Shown piece by piece: positions 8,131 through 16,732 of a DNA stretch of 64,000 nt. The notes beneath the pieces were generated by a model. The model did not search any database and had not been told where the DNA came from. It saw only the letters and a list, made by a program, of their open reading frames with translations. The first letter of the stretch is position 1, and each line of letters starts with the position of its first letter. Position numbers and translations under genes: made by a program. Source of the DNA: Geomonas subterranea (GTDB lineage Bacteria; Desulfobacterota; Desulfuromonadia; Geobacterales; Geobacteraceae); NCBI RefSeq assembly GCF_019063845.1, contig NZ_CP077683.1:1488001-1552000 (forward strand). The letters are read 5' to 3'.

Positions 8131-8159
8131 TTGACAGCGTGCCGGAAACGCGCTAGATT
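8131..8159 (+). promoter_or_regulatory. Promoter of DAHP synthase gene
   Basis: TTGACA at 8131-8136, a 17-base spacer and TAGATT at 8154-8159 make a good sigma-70 promoter. It is 37 bases ahead of the DAHP synthase start and directly after a T-run that may end the pncBA transcript. Confidence 0.65.
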
Positions 8160-8195
8160 ACGCCACATTAAAAACTGCTAGCGCGGGAGCGAACC

Positions 8196-9263
8196 ATGAT
8201 TAAGACGAACAACCTCAAGGTAAAAAGCATCACCCCGATCATCGCACCGACCGATCTCAGGCAGGTCTTTCCGATCTCCGTGCAGTCCGGGACCTGCGTG
8301 AGCGAAAGCCGCGAGGCCATCGCCAAGATACTGAGGGGCGAGGACAAACGGCTCATGGTGGTGGTCGGCCCCTGTTCCATCCACGATCCCAAAGGAGCAC
8401 TGGAGTACGCCGGGAAACTGGCGGCCCTCGCCAAGGAAGTTTCCGGGGAACTCCTCTTGATCATGCGGGTCTACTTCGAGAAGCCGCGCACGACCGTCGG
8501 CTGGAAGGGGCTCATCAACGACCCCGGCATGGACGGCACCCACCTCATCTCCAAAGGGCTCGGCATCGCCCGCGACCTTCTGTGCAAGGTGACCGAGATG
8601 GGGCTTCCTGTGGCCACCGAGATGCTCGACCCCATCACCCCCGAATACCTGGCCGATCTCCTCTCCTGGGGCGCCATCGGCGCGAGAACCACCGAGTCCC
8701 AGACCCATCGCGAGATGGCGAGCGGCCTCTCCTTCCCCATCGGCTTCAAAAACGGCACCGACGGGAACCTGCAGATCGCCATCGACGCCATGAAGGCGGC
8801 GCTGCACCCGCACAGCTTTCTGGGCATCAACCGCGACGGTCTCACCTCCATCCTTCAGACCACCGGAAATCCCGACGTGCACATCGTACTGCGCGGCGGC
8901 AACAAGAAGCCCAACTACTCGCCGGAGGACATCGCCAAGTCGGAGGAGATGCTGTCCAAGGCGGGGCTCAATCCCACACTGATGGTGGACTGCAGCCACG
9001 GCAATTCCGAGAAGAAGTTCGAGCGCCAGACCGAGGTGCTGAAAAGCGTCATCGACCAGATCGTGGCGGGCAACCGCTCCATCTCCGGCGTCATGATCGA
9101 GAGCTATCTGAAGGAAGGGAACCAGCCGCTCCCGAAGAACCTTGCCGACCTGACCTACGGCGTCTCCATCACCGACAGCTGCATCAGCTGGGAGACCACC
9201 GAAAAGGCACTGCGCGAGGCGCACCAAAGGCTGAAGGCCTGTGGCGGGAGAAAGATCGCCTAA
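8196..9263 (+). CDS. aroF: 3-deoxy-7-phosphoheptulonate (DAHP) synthase, type I
   Basis: This enzyme condenses phosphoenolpyruvate and erythrose 4-phosphate in the first step of the shikimate pathway. The 355-residue length matches the E. coli AroF/G/H group. Metal and substrate residues are visible: VVVGPCSIHD (Cys ligand), RVYFEKPRTTVGWKGLI, GARTTESQ, FKNGTDG, DCSHGNS (His), MIESYLKEGNQ (Glu) and SITDSCISW (Asp). Which aromatic amino acid inhibits it cannot be told from sequence alone, so the letter in the symbol is arbitrary among aroF/G/H. It has its own promoter and a terminator shared with convergent serA. It supplies chorismate for the trp genes that follow on the other strand. Confidence 0.93.
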   Translation: MIKTNNLKVKSITPIIAPTDLRQVFPISVQSGTCVSESREAIAKILRGEDKRLMVVVGPCSIHDPKGALEYAGKLAALAKEVSGELLLIMRVYFEKPRTTVGWKGLINDPGMDGTHLISKGLGIARDLLCKVTEMGLPVATEMLDPITPEYLADLLSWGAIGARTTESQTHREMASGLSFPIGFKNGTDGNLQIAIDAMKAALHPHSFLGINRDGLTSILQTTGNPDVHIVLRGGNKKPNYSPEDIAKSEEMLSKAGLNPTLMVDCSHGNSEKKFERQTEVLKSVIDQIVAGNRSISGVMIESYLKEGNQPLPKNLADLTYGVSITDSCISWETTEKALREAHQRLKACGGRKIA

Positions 9264-9335
9264 AGGGCACGCCCCCCTCATGCGCGCCGGCAACACCGCC
9301 GATCCCTGCGACGGTATCCCGGCATCACCGGCGCT

Positions 9336-9360
9336 GGGCGAATGATTATTCGCCCCTACA
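9336..9360. repeat. Palindromic repeat, family A (single copy)
   Basis: A 25-base element centred on GCGAATGATTATTCGC with an asymmetric CCTACA edge. The same sequence recurs at 23898, 23977, 45516, 54082 and 54165. It sits between the aroF stop and the terminator. Confidence 0.8.
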
Positions 9361-9374
9361 GATCTCACCAATAC

Positions 9375-9413
9375 GAAAAAAGGCCCCCGAGCTTGCGCCG
9401 GGGGCCTTTTTTT
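9375..9413. terminator. Bidirectional terminator between aroF and serA
   Basis: The stem AGGCCCCCG / CGGGGGCCT has a run of A before it and a run of T after it, so it can end transcripts from both converging genes. Confidence 0.85.
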
Positions 9414-9433
9414 ATTCCTGCTTATGTACCGCC

Positions 9434-11032
9434 CTATTTCGCGGTGACCAGGTAGAGCGGTTTCACGAAGGTCGCCTCGGTGGCTGCCCTCACCTCTTCC
9501 ACCACGTCCGCACAGACGGCGGAGTCGAGGGAGAGGATGACCATCGCCTCACCCTTCTTCTCGCGACGGCCGAGGTTCATGGCGGCGATGTTGATCTCGT
9601 GCTTGCCGAGGATGGTGCCGATCTTGCCGATGATGCCGGGACGGTCGCCGTAGGCCAGGAGGAGCATATGCTCTTCCGGACGGAAGTCCATCTGGTAGTC
9701 ACGCAGCTTGACGATGCGCGGTACCCCCTCGAAGACGGTGCCGGAGATCAGACGTTTTTCGCCGGGGCCCTCGATGGTGACGGTGATCAGGTTGGAAAAG
9801 TCCTCGGAGTGGGTGGACTTCACCTCTTCGACCACGATCCCCATGTTGTCCGCCACGAGCTGAGCGTTCACCATGTTCACCTCCTGCTCGACCCTGCGGT
9901 TCAGCAGCGAGGCGAGGCCGCAGACGGTGATCGGGGTGCAGTCGTACTGCGCCAGGCCGCCGGTGTAGGTGAAGGTGATCTTGTTCAGGTTGGTGTCGAC
10001 CAGCTGGATGATGAAGTCCGCCAGCACGTTCACCAGGTTCAGGTAAGGACGCATCTGCCCCATGAGGGAAGCGTCGAACTTGGGGATGTTGATGGCGTTC
10101 TCGATGGGCTGTTCGTCCATGTAGCGCAGGATTTCCTTGGCCACGTCGACAGCGACGTTCACCTGCGCCTCGAAGGTGTTGGCGCCCAGGTGCGGGGTGA
10201 CCACCATCTTCTCGTGACCGATCAGCTTCTTGAGGATCTCGGAATCGGGCGGCTCCTGGCTCCAGACGTCAAAGGCGGCACCGGCGACGCGGCCGGAGTC
10301 GAGCGCTTCCAGCATCGCCTCCTCGTTGATGATGCCGCCGCGCGCTGCGTTGATGATGATGACACCGTCCTTCATGGCCGCCAGTTCCTTCTGGCCGATC
10401 ATGTTGTGCGTCTCGCTGGTGAGCGGGGTGTGGACGGTGATGATGTCGCAGTTCTTGATGATCTCGTCGAGGGTGACCAGCTTGACGCCAAGGTCATGAG
10501 CGCGTTTCTCGGCGATGTACGGGTCGCAGGCGAGCACCTCGCATTCGAAGGCCTTGAGACGGGTGGCGACGCGGCCGCCGACCTTGCCAAGGCCGATGAC
10601 GCCGGCTGTCCTTCCCTTCAGCTCGTAGCCGGTGAAAGGAGCGCGCTTCCAGGCGCCCCCCTTGAGGGAGCCATTGGCCTTGGTGACGTTGCGGCAGAAA
10701 GAAAGCAAAAGCGCCATGGCGTGCTCGGCCGCGCTATTGGTGTTGCCGAAAGGTGCGTTCACCACGATGACACCCTTGGCGGAGGCGTAGTCGACATCGA
10801 CGTTGTCGACGCCTACGCCGGCGCGGGCGACGAGCTTCAGGTTGGTCGCATGGTCGAGCAGGGGCTTGTCCACGGTGGTGCCGCTTCTGGTGATGATAAC
10901 GTCGTAATCACCAATGATCGAGTAAAGCTCCTCCTTCTTAAGTCCCAGCTTGATGTCCATCTGCACGCGCGGGTCGCGCTGCAAAATCGCCAGTCCTTCC
11001 TGAGCCACTTCATCGGTTACGATAATCTTCAT
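9434..11032 (-). CDS. serA: D-3-phosphoglycerate dehydrogenase
   Basis: This is the first committed step of serine synthesis, oxidising 3-phosphoglycerate with NAD. The 532-residue protein has a split substrate domain around a Rossmann domain (GVIGLGKVGGRVATRL, near residue 145). Catalytic-region motifs NAARGGIINEEAML and HLGANTFEAQ follow, then an intervening domain and a C-terminal ACT domain (YGDRPGIIGKIGTILG), which is the long form with potential serine feedback control. ATG at 11032 is preferred over GTG 11038 because GGAG lies five bases before it. It is last in the minus-strand trp cluster; serine is the co-substrate of tryptophan synthase beta. Confidence 0.94.
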   Translation of the reverse strand: MKIIVTDEVAQEGLAILQRDPRVQMDIKLGLKKEELYSIIGDYDVIITRSGTTVDKPLLDHATNLKLVARAGVGVDNVDVDYASAKGVIVVNAPFGNTNSAAEHAMALLLSFCRNVTKANGSLKGGAWKRAPFTGYELKGRTAGVIGLGKVGGRVATRLKAFECEVLACDPYIAEKRAHDLGVKLVTLDEIIKNCDIITVHTPLTSETHNMIGQKELAAMKDGVIIINAARGGIINEEAMLEALDSGRVAGAAFDVWSQEPPDSEILKKLIGHEKMVVTPHLGANTFEAQVNVAVDVAKEILRYMDEQPIENAINIPKFDASLMGQMRPYLNLVNVLADFIIQLVDTNLNKITFTYTGGLAQYDCTPITVCGLASLLNRRVEQEVNMVNAQLVADNMGIVVEEVKSTHSEDFSNLITVTIEGPGEKRLISGTVFEGVPRIVKLRDYQMDFRPEEHMLLLAYGDRPGIIGKIGTILGKHEINIAAMNLGRREKKGEAMVILSLDSAVCADVVEEVRAATEATFVKPLYLVTAK

Positions 11033-11098
11033 TGCCACTCCTTTGTTTTGGTTAGAAACGAGTTCTGCGTTCAGCGTTCTACGTTCGAGTTGCCTGCT

Positions 11099-11719
11099 TC
11101 AGACCGGGTGCGGGTGCTTCGCCAGTTGGATGAAGCGGCGCACCTTGCCGGGGTCCTTCCTGCCGGGGGAAACTTCGACGCCGCTGGAGACATCCACCCC
11201 GTACGGGCGCACCCGCATCACCGCCTCGGCGATGTTGTCGGGGGTGAGCCCGCCTGCCAGTATGATGCGCCCCTGCTCTTTGGCGGCGACGGCACAGTCC
11301 CAGTCGAACACCTCGCCGGTCCCGCCATGGGCGTTGGGCGAATAGGCGTCGAGCAAATAGGCGGCCACCCGGTATTCGGAAAGCGGGGTCAGGCTCTCAG
11401 GCCCGCGCACCCGAAAGGCCTTCATCACCCTGCGCCGCACCAGGCGGCAGTATTCGGGGCTTTCCTCTCCGTGGAGCTGCACGATGTCGAGACCGCAACA
11501 GTCGGCGGTGCTGTTCACGACGTCAATATCTGCATTGACGAAGAGACCGACCACCTGGACGAAGGGAGGGAGCTTGGCGATGATCTTCTGCGCGGCCTCC
11601 GCGCCGATGAAGCGGGGCGACTTTTCGAAGAAGACGAAGCCGAGCGCATCGGCCCCGGCATCGACGGCCATCAGAGCATCGTCCTCCGATGTTATGCCAC
11701 AAATCTTCACCTTTGTCAT
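11099..11719 (-). CDS. trpF: Phosphoribosylanthranilate isomerase
   Basis: This TIM-barrel enzyme performs an Amadori rearrangement in tryptophan synthesis (PRA to CdRP). The 206-residue length is normal. The catalytic Cys is in KICGIT near the N-terminus and the catalytic Asp is in LLDAYSPNAHGGTG; the phosphate-binding end is seen in ILAGGLTPDNIAEAV and GVDVSSGVE. It lies 157 bases downstream of trpB2 and 66 bases upstream of serA, all on the minus strand. In many relatives trpF is followed by trpBA; here serA takes that place. Confidence 0.94.
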   Translation of the reverse strand: MTKVKICGITSEDDALMAVDAGADALGFVFFEKSPRFIGAEAAQKIIAKLPPFVQVVGLFVNADIDVVNSTADCCGLDIVQLHGEESPEYCRLVRRRVMKAFRVRGPESLTPLSEYRVAAYLLDAYSPNAHGGTGEVFDWDCAVAAKEQGRIILAGGLTPDNIAEAVMRVRPYGVDVSSGVEVSPGRKDPGKVRRFIQLAKHPHPV

Positions 11720-11876
11720 GCGCGTATACCCTTAAAATTACTCAACTTCCCGACAGCAAACCATCAGCCACGGAGAAAATCTGAGAACTTCGGAGAAAAC
11801 CCAAAAACCCTTCTTTTGGGGACCCCCCTCAGAATCCTCTCCGCCGGCTCCCCTCAGTTCCATCGATCTTCTTCTT

Positions 11877-13232
11877 TTACAGGCAGACCTTGGGCAACCG
11901 CTCCAGAGACTGGCGGATCAGCTCCTCGGGGTACTCGAAGTCCTCGAGCCGGCCGGAGAGGTAGGCGTCGTAGGCACCCATGTCGAGCTGGCCGTGCCCG
12001 GAGAGCCCGAAGAGAATGGTCTTCTCCTTCCCCTCCTCCTTGGCGAGGACCGCCTCGTCAATGGCGGCGCGCAGGGCATGGGAGGATTCCGGAGCGGGGA
12101 CGATCCCCTCGGTCCTCGCGAAAAGGAGCGCCCCCTCGAAGCAGGCGTTCTGCTTGTACGACTTCGCCTCGATCTCGCCGGCATGGTAGAGCTGCGAGAT
12201 GAGCGCGGACTCGCCGTGATAGCGGAGACCGCCGGCATGGATCCCCGGCGGCATGAAGTCGTGCCCCAGGGTGTACATCTTGGTGATGGGCGCGAGCTTC
12301 GCGGTGTCGCCGTAGTCGAATGCGTAGATCCCCTTGGTGAGGGTCGGACATGAGGCGGGCTCGACGGCCAGGCAACGCACCTTCTTGCCGTTGGCGCGAT
12401 CCATCAGGAACGGGAACGCGAGCCCGGCGAAATTGGAACCGCCTCCGCAACAGGCTATGACCACGTCGGGATAATCCTGGGCCAGCGCCATCTGCTCCTT
12501 CGCCTCGAGGCCGATCACGGTCTGGTGCAGGCAGACGTGGTTCAAGACGCTCCCCAGCGCATAGTTGGTGTCATCGTGGGTGGCGGCGTCCTCCACCGCC
12601 TCGGAGATGGCGATGCCGAGGCTCCCCAGGTTGTCGGGGTCGTGGGCCAGGATGCTGCGCCCGGCGTTGGTGAACTCGGACGGGGACGGGATCACCGTCG
12701 CGCCCCAGAGCTGCATCATGCTCTTGCGGTACGGCTTCTGCGTGCAGGAGACCTTCACCATGTAGATGGTGCACTCCAGGCCGAACATGGAGCACGCCAG
12801 GGCGAGGGAGCTTCCCCACTGTCCCGCGCCGGTCTCGGTGGCCAGCCTGCGGATGCCGGCCTGCTTGTTGTACCAGGCCTGCGGGATCGCGCTGTTGGGC
12901 TTGTGGGAACCCGCCGGCGAAACGCCTTCGTACTTGTAATAGATCTTGGCCGGGGTCTGCAGCGCCTGCTCGAGCCTGTGCGCCCGGAACATCGGGGACG
13001 GACGCCAGATCCGGTATTTCTCGCGCACCTCGTCCGGGATATCGATCCAGCGCTGGGTCGACATCTCCTGCTCGATGAGGGACATCGGGAAGATCGGTGT
13101 CATGTCCTCCGGGGTGACCGGCTTCAGGGTAGCGGGGTTGATCACCGGCTCCAGCGGCCCGGGCATGTCGGGAATGATGTTGTACCACTGTTTCGGGATG
13201 CGGGACTCGTCAAGCAAGAACTTGGTATTCAT
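11877..13232 (-). CDS. trpB2: Tryptophan synthase beta chain, TrpB2 type
   Basis: This PLP enzyme joins indole and L-serine to tryptophan. The 451-residue protein is longer than classical TrpB (about 400) and has the TrpB2-type N-terminus with [13 protein letters not shown]. The PLP lysine is in [15 protein letters not shown], the phosphate-binding loop is [10 protein letters not shown], and LSGHGQLDM ends the fold. TrpB2 enzymes generally work without a standard TrpA partner, and no trpA is present in the window. ATG 13232 is preferred over GTG 13238 from the AAAGGAG site. The stretch just before the start is nearly identical to that of serA. Confidence 0.9.
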   Translation of the reverse strand: MNTKFLLDESRIPKQWYNIIPDMPGPLEPVINPATLKPVTPEDMTPIFPMSLIEQEMSTQRWIDIPDEVREKYRIWRPSPMFRAHRLEQALQTPAKIYYKYEGVSPAGSHKPNSAIPQAWYNKQAGIRRLATETGAGQWGSSLALACSMFGLECTIYMVKVSCTQKPYRKSMMQLWGATVIPSPSEFTNAGRSILAHDPDNLGSLGIAISEAVEDAATHDDTNYALGSVLNHVCLHQTVIGLEAKEQMALAQDYPDVVIACCGGGSNFAGLAFPFLMDRANGKKVRCLAVEPASCPTLTKGIYAFDYGDTAKLAPITKMYTLGHDFMPPGIHAGGLRYHGESALISQLYHAGEIEAKSYKQNACFEGALLFARTEGIVPAPESSHALRAAIDEAVLAKEEGKEKTILFGLSGHGQLDMGAYDAYLSGRLEDFEYPEELIRQSLERLPKVCL

Positions 13233-13278
13233 AGCCACTCCTTTGTCAGTTGGAACATTGAATCATATCAGTTCTAAA

Positions 13279-13388
13279 TCCCCCTCCCCTGGCGGGAGGG
13301 GGTTAGGGGGTGGGGGAAGGTGCAAAGTACCACGCTGTGGCGGCCTCACCCACCCCCCTGCCCCCTCCCGTCAAGGGAGGGGGAGTGA
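13279..13388. repeat. REPIN-like inverted pair, family B
   Basis: A G/C-rich palindrome (CCCCTCCC...GGGAGGGGG followed by TTAGGGGGTGGG) is followed by its reverse complement about 40 bases later, together spanning about 110 bp between trpB2 and trpC. Related copies are at 15314, 36717, 40573, 45544 and 62278. Confidence 0.75.
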
Positions 13389-13395
13389 GACCTGT

Positions 13396-14196
13396 TTATC
13401 CGAGCAGTTCGGCGAGTTTCGCCCCCACGTCCGGCTCGCGCATCATGGACTCGCCGATCAGGAATGCGTGCAGCCCCTTCCCGGTGAGGCGCACGATCTC
13501 GGAGCGGGTGTTGATGCCGCTCTCGGCGACGATGATCCTGCCGGGCGGGATCCGGGCAGCCAGGCGCTCCGAGGTCGCGATGTCCACCTGGAAGGTGCGC
13601 AGGTCGCGGTTGTTGATGCCGATCATGCTGCAGTCGGTCTGCAGGGCCATCTCCAGCTCCTTCTCGTCGTGCACCTCGAGGAGCACGTCCATGGAGAGCT
13701 CCTTCGCGAGACTGTGGAAGTCGCGCAGTTGCGGCACGTCGAGCATGGCGGCGATCAGGAGGATGGCGTCGGCGCCGGCGGCGCGGGCCTGGTAGATCTG
13801 GTAGGGATCAAAGATGAAGTCTTTGCGCAAAAGGGGAAGCGAGACCTGCTCGCGGATCAGCGCCAGGTAGCTCAGGTGCCCCATGAAGAAGTGCTCGTCG
13901 GTGAGCACCGAGAGACAGGAGGCGCCGTGGTCCTGGTAGGTGGTGGCGATCTGCAGCGGGTCGAAGTCCGCCCGGATCAGACCCTTGGACGGGGATCCTT
14001 TTTTGACCTCGGCGATGATGGGGGTCCAGCCGGAGCCGAGCGCGTTGAGGATGGCGTTCTGGAAACCGCGGGGAGTGTCTTCGAGGTCGGCCAGGCGGTC
14101 CATGATCTCGGTGAGCGGGACCGCCCGCACGGCAGCCTCCAGCTCGCCCTGCTTGTAGTCGACTATCTTCCTGAGTACGTCGGGTACCTGGGTCAT
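13396..14196 (-). CDS. trpC: Indole-3-glycerol phosphate synthase
   Basis: This TIM-barrel enzyme closes the indole ring (CdRP to indole-3-glycerol phosphate). The 266-residue length is normal for a monofunctional TrpC. Motifs include PIIAEVKKGSPSKG (about residue 60), LLRKDFIFDPYQIYQA (catalytic Lys), IGINNRDLRTF and IVAESGI. It starts three bases after the trpD stop, so it is co-transcribed and likely translationally coupled to trpD. Confidence 0.95.
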   Translation of the reverse strand: MTQVPDVLRKIVDYKQGELEAAVRAVPLTEIMDRLADLEDTPRGFQNAILNALGSGWTPIIAEVKKGSPSKGLIRADFDPLQIATTYQDHGASCLSVLTDEHFFMGHLSYLALIREQVSLPLLRKDFIFDPYQIYQARAAGADAILLIAAMLDVPQLRDFHSLAKELSMDVLLEVHDEKELEMALQTDCSMIGINNRDLRTFQVDIATSERLAARIPPGRIIVAESGINTRSEIVRLTGKGLHAFLIGESMMREPDVGAKLAELLG

Positions 14197-14199
14197 CTG

Positions 14200-15258
14200 C
14201 TATTGCACCTCGTTGGTGAGCGCCACCAGCCGCTCCAGTTGCTTCAGGCCGCGCCCCGAGTCGATGGTCTCGGCGGCGAGCCTGATCCCGTCCTCGACGC
14301 TTGCGACCTTGCCGGTGGCGAGCAGCGCGAAGGCGGCGTTCAAAAGAACGATCCTGCGCTTGGCGCCGTTCTTGCCGGCCAGGATGTCCCTGACGATGAC
14401 GGCGTTCCCCTGGGCGTCGCCGCCGTGCAACTCGGTGAGCGGGGCCCGCTCCAGGCCAAACTGCTCCGGGGTGACCTTGTAGACCTTGACGCCGTCGGGT
14501 CCGACCTCGCCGATGGTGCTCTCGCCGGTCAGCGTCACCTCGTCCATGCCGTCGCAGCCGTGCACGACGTAGCCGCGACGGCAGCCGAGCTTTTTCAAAA
14601 CCTGTGCGAGCTTCTCGACCAGGTCCTCGCGGTAGACCCCGAGCACCTGGCAATCGGCACTGGCGGGGTTGGTGAGCGGACCGAGGATATTGAAGATGGT
14701 GCGGACGCCGATCTCGCGGCGGGGGCCGATGGCGTGTTTCATGGCGCCGTGGAGCGCGGGGGCAAACAGGAAGCCGATGCCGATCTCGGAGATGCAGCGC
14801 TCCACCGTCTCGGGGGTGACGTCGAGGTTGACGCCCAGCGCCTCGAGGACGTCGGCGGATCCGCAGGAGGAGGATACGGCGCGGTTGCCGTGCTTGGCGA
14901 CTTTGACGCCGCAGGCGGAAACGATGAAAGCGACGGTGGTGGAGATGTTGAAGGAGTTGGTGCCGGAACCGCCGGTGCCGCAGGTGTCGAGGATGGTCTC
15001 CCGGTCGAGGTTGATGTCGTCGCGGTCGATGCCGAGGACGCTCTTGCCGACCCGGATGGGGAGGGCCCTGTCTCGCATGACCCGCGCCGCGCCGGTGATC
15101 TCGTCGACGGTCTCCCCCTTCATCCTGAGGGCGGTGATGAAGGCCGCGATCTGGGCCGGGGTGGCCCCGCCGGACATGATCTGATCCATCACCTCGATCA
15201 TCTCCGCTTCGCTGAGATTCTCCCGCTCCACGACACGTGCAATGGCCCTGCGAATCAT
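14200..15258 (-). CDS. trpD: Anthranilate phosphoribosyltransferase
   Basis: This enzyme transfers the phosphoribosyl group of PRPP to anthranilate. The 352-residue protein carries the PRPP-binding signature [17 protein letters not shown] (about residues 75-95), [21 protein letters not shown], and the family C-terminal [12 protein letters not shown] 15258 with GGAAGGAG five bases upstream is preferred over TTG 15273. It is separate from trpG, not fused. Confidence 0.95.
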   Translation of the reverse strand: MIRRAIARVVERENLSEAEMIEVMDQIMSGGATPAQIAAFITALRMKGETVDEITGAARVMRDRALPIRVGKSVLGIDRDDINLDRETILDTCGTGGSGTNSFNISTTVAFIVSACGVKVAKHGNRAVSSSCGSADVLEALGVNLDVTPETVERCISEIGIGFLFAPALHGAMKHAIGPRREIGVRTIFNILGPLTNPASADCQVLGVYREDLVEKLAQVLKKLGCRRGYVVHGCDGMDEVTLTGESTIGEVGPDGVKVYKVTPEQFGLERAPLTELHGGDAQGNAVIVRDILAGKNGAKRRIVLLNAAFALLATGKVASVEDGIRLAAETIDSGRGLKQLERLVALTNEVQ

Positions 15259-15313
15259 AGCAACTCCTTCCAAACGGAATTCAAAGATACAAAGGTAAAA
15301 GGGTGTAAGACAA

Positions 15314-15427
15314 CTCTCCCTCCCCGGACTGGAGAGGGTGCCCGAAGGGGCTGGTGAGGGATATCCTGCACGCCTGGCGCAGATGCGGGCGCCCTCACCC
15401 TAACCCTCTCCCGGGGGGAGAGGGGAC
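15314..15427. repeat. REPIN-like inverted pair, family B
   Basis: Two palindromic halves (CTCTCCCTCCCC...GGAGAGGGTG and CCTCACCCTAACCCTCTCCC with its complement) face each other across roughly 40 bases between trpD and trpG. Same family as the element at 13279. Confidence 0.75.
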
Positions 15428-15435
15428 TCTCGGCA

Positions 15436-16005
15436 CTACCTGGACATCTTCAAGAAGTTCCCCAAAAGATCCATCCCCCCCTCGGTGAGGATCGACTCCG
15501 GGTGGAACTGCACCCCCCAGATGGGGAGCGTGCGGTGCCGCATTCCCATGATCTCCCCTTCCGCGACCCAGGCGGTTATCTCAAGCTCGGCCGGAAGCGT
15601 GTCGCGCTCAACGATGAGGGAGTGGTAACGGGTCGCGGCGAACGGGTTCGGGAGCCCCTCGAAGAGCCCCTTGCCGTCGTGCAGGATCGGTGAGGTCTTG
15701 CCGTGCATCAGCGTCGCGCTCTTGACGATAGTGCCGCCGAAGGCGTACCCGATGGACTGGTGACCAAGGCAGACGCCAAGGATGGGGATCTTGCCTGCGA
15801 AATGGCGGATGACCTCGACCGAGATGCCCGCCTCCGCCGGAGAGCAGGGACCGGGGGATATGACGATACGATCGGGGGCAAGAGCCTCGATCTCGGCGAT
15901 GGTGATCTTGTCGTTGCGATAGACCTTGACCTCCTCACCCAACTCGCCCAAATACTGCACGATGTTGTAGGTGAAGGAGTCGTAGTTGTCGATCATGAGG
16001 AGCAT
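15436..16005 (-). CDS. trpG: Anthranilate synthase component II (glutamine amidotransferase)
   Basis: This class I glutamine amidotransferase provides ammonia to TrpE. The 189-residue sequence begins [20 protein letters not shown], with the nucleophile in [15 protein letters not shown] and the His/Glu of the triad in [15 protein letters not shown]. The oxyanion-region motif [12 protein letters not shown] is present. It may also serve p-aminobenzoate synthesis, as in organisms with one shared PabA/TrpG. The frame stays open to an ATG at 16062, but neither start has a good ribosome-binding site; 16005 gives the usual family N-terminus. trpE lies 5 kb upstream on the same strand, separated by three signalling genes. 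Confidence 0.92.
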   Translation of the reverse strand: MLLMIDNYDSFTYNIVQYLGELGEEVKVYRNDKITIAEIEALAPDRIVISPGPCSPAEAGISVEVIRHFAGKIPILGVCLGHQSIGYAFGGTIVKSATLMHGKTSPILHDGKGLFEGLPNPFAATRYHSLIVERDTLPAELEITAWVAEGEIMGMRHRTLPIWGVQFHPESILTEGGMDLLGNFLKMSR

Positions 16006-16236
16006 AGCTTGGACCCGCCGCAGTCGGGGGGCCGGCAGGAAAGCGACCGGAACCCCACTCATTTGCTGTTAATTGGAAAGAGGAAAATATAAAGGTTTCG
16101 TCCCGAAAACTCAAGAAAATCCGACAGGAAAAGCATAAAAAGGGGTGGCGTACCGGGGCCGGGAAGGAGAAAAGGGGCATTACCCCAGCGGCGTGAGAGG
16201 AAACTTTTGTCATGGTCAAAACAATATTTACCGAGG

Positions 16237-16683
16237 CTAGCTCGTCGGACGCCTGTTCCAGGCGAGCCAGTAGAAGCCAAGGTCGCGCAGCAGGTTGCTG
16301 AAGGAGTCGAAATCGACCGGTTTGGTGAGGTAGGAGTTGGCGTAGTGATTATAAGCCTGGGCCAGATCGCGCTCCGCGGCTGAGGTGGTCAGTATCACGA
16401 CCGGAATGGACTTGAGTTGATCCGATCCCTTCACCTGCTTCAACACCTCGATGCCGTCGACCTTGGGGAGACGCAGGTCCAGGAGCACCAGGTGCGGGCG
16501 GGGATAGGCGGTTGCGTCAGCGAACCGGCCGCGGTTGTAGAGGTAGTCCAGGGCGGCTTCTCCGTCCTCGACGTGGAACAGGCGGTTGACCAGACCGGCG
16601 TCGCTCAGGTTGCGCATCGCCAGTTCGGCGTGGTCCGGGTTGTCCTCGACGAGCAGGATGCACAGCGGTTCACCTTCAATCAT
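16237..16683 (-). CDS. Single-domain response regulator (Rcp1/CheY-like)
   Basis: The 148-residue protein is a lone receiver domain. The acidic pocket is in LLVEDNPDHAELA, the phospho-acceptor Asp in HLVLLDLRLPKVDG, the Thr in VVILTTSAAERD and the Lys in SYLTKPVDFDSF. The extra loop between beta3 and the start (LYNRGRFADATAYPRP) is typical of Rcp1-type regulators paired with bacteriophytochrome-like or PAS kinases. No output domain is present. It lies 49 bases downstream of the haem-motif histidine kinase, its likely partner. Confidence 0.85.
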   Translation of the reverse strand: MIEGEPLCILLVEDNPDHAELAMRNLSDAGLVNRLFHVEDGEAALDYLYNRGRFADATAYPRPHLVLLDLRLPKVDGIEVLKQVKGSDQLKSIPVVILTTSAAERDLAQAYNHYANSYLTKPVDFDSFSNLLRDLGFYWLAWNRRPTS

Positions 16684-16732
16684 ATTTCGCTCCTTTCAAC
16701 GGGGACCGGATGCGGAATCCCTTTCATCCCCT

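Noticed and set aside
8582-12202. A 1206-codon open frame on the + strand across aroF, serA and trpF
   Set aside because: It is antisense or out of frame to three well-supported enzymes; long shadow frames are expected at this GC content. The translation is low-complexity and rich in His/Asp/Gln/Arg with no family motif.
12946-15357. An 803-codon + strand open frame opposite trpB2, trpC and trpD
   Set aside because: Opposite strand of three certain trp genes; no ribosome-binding site, no recognisable domain.
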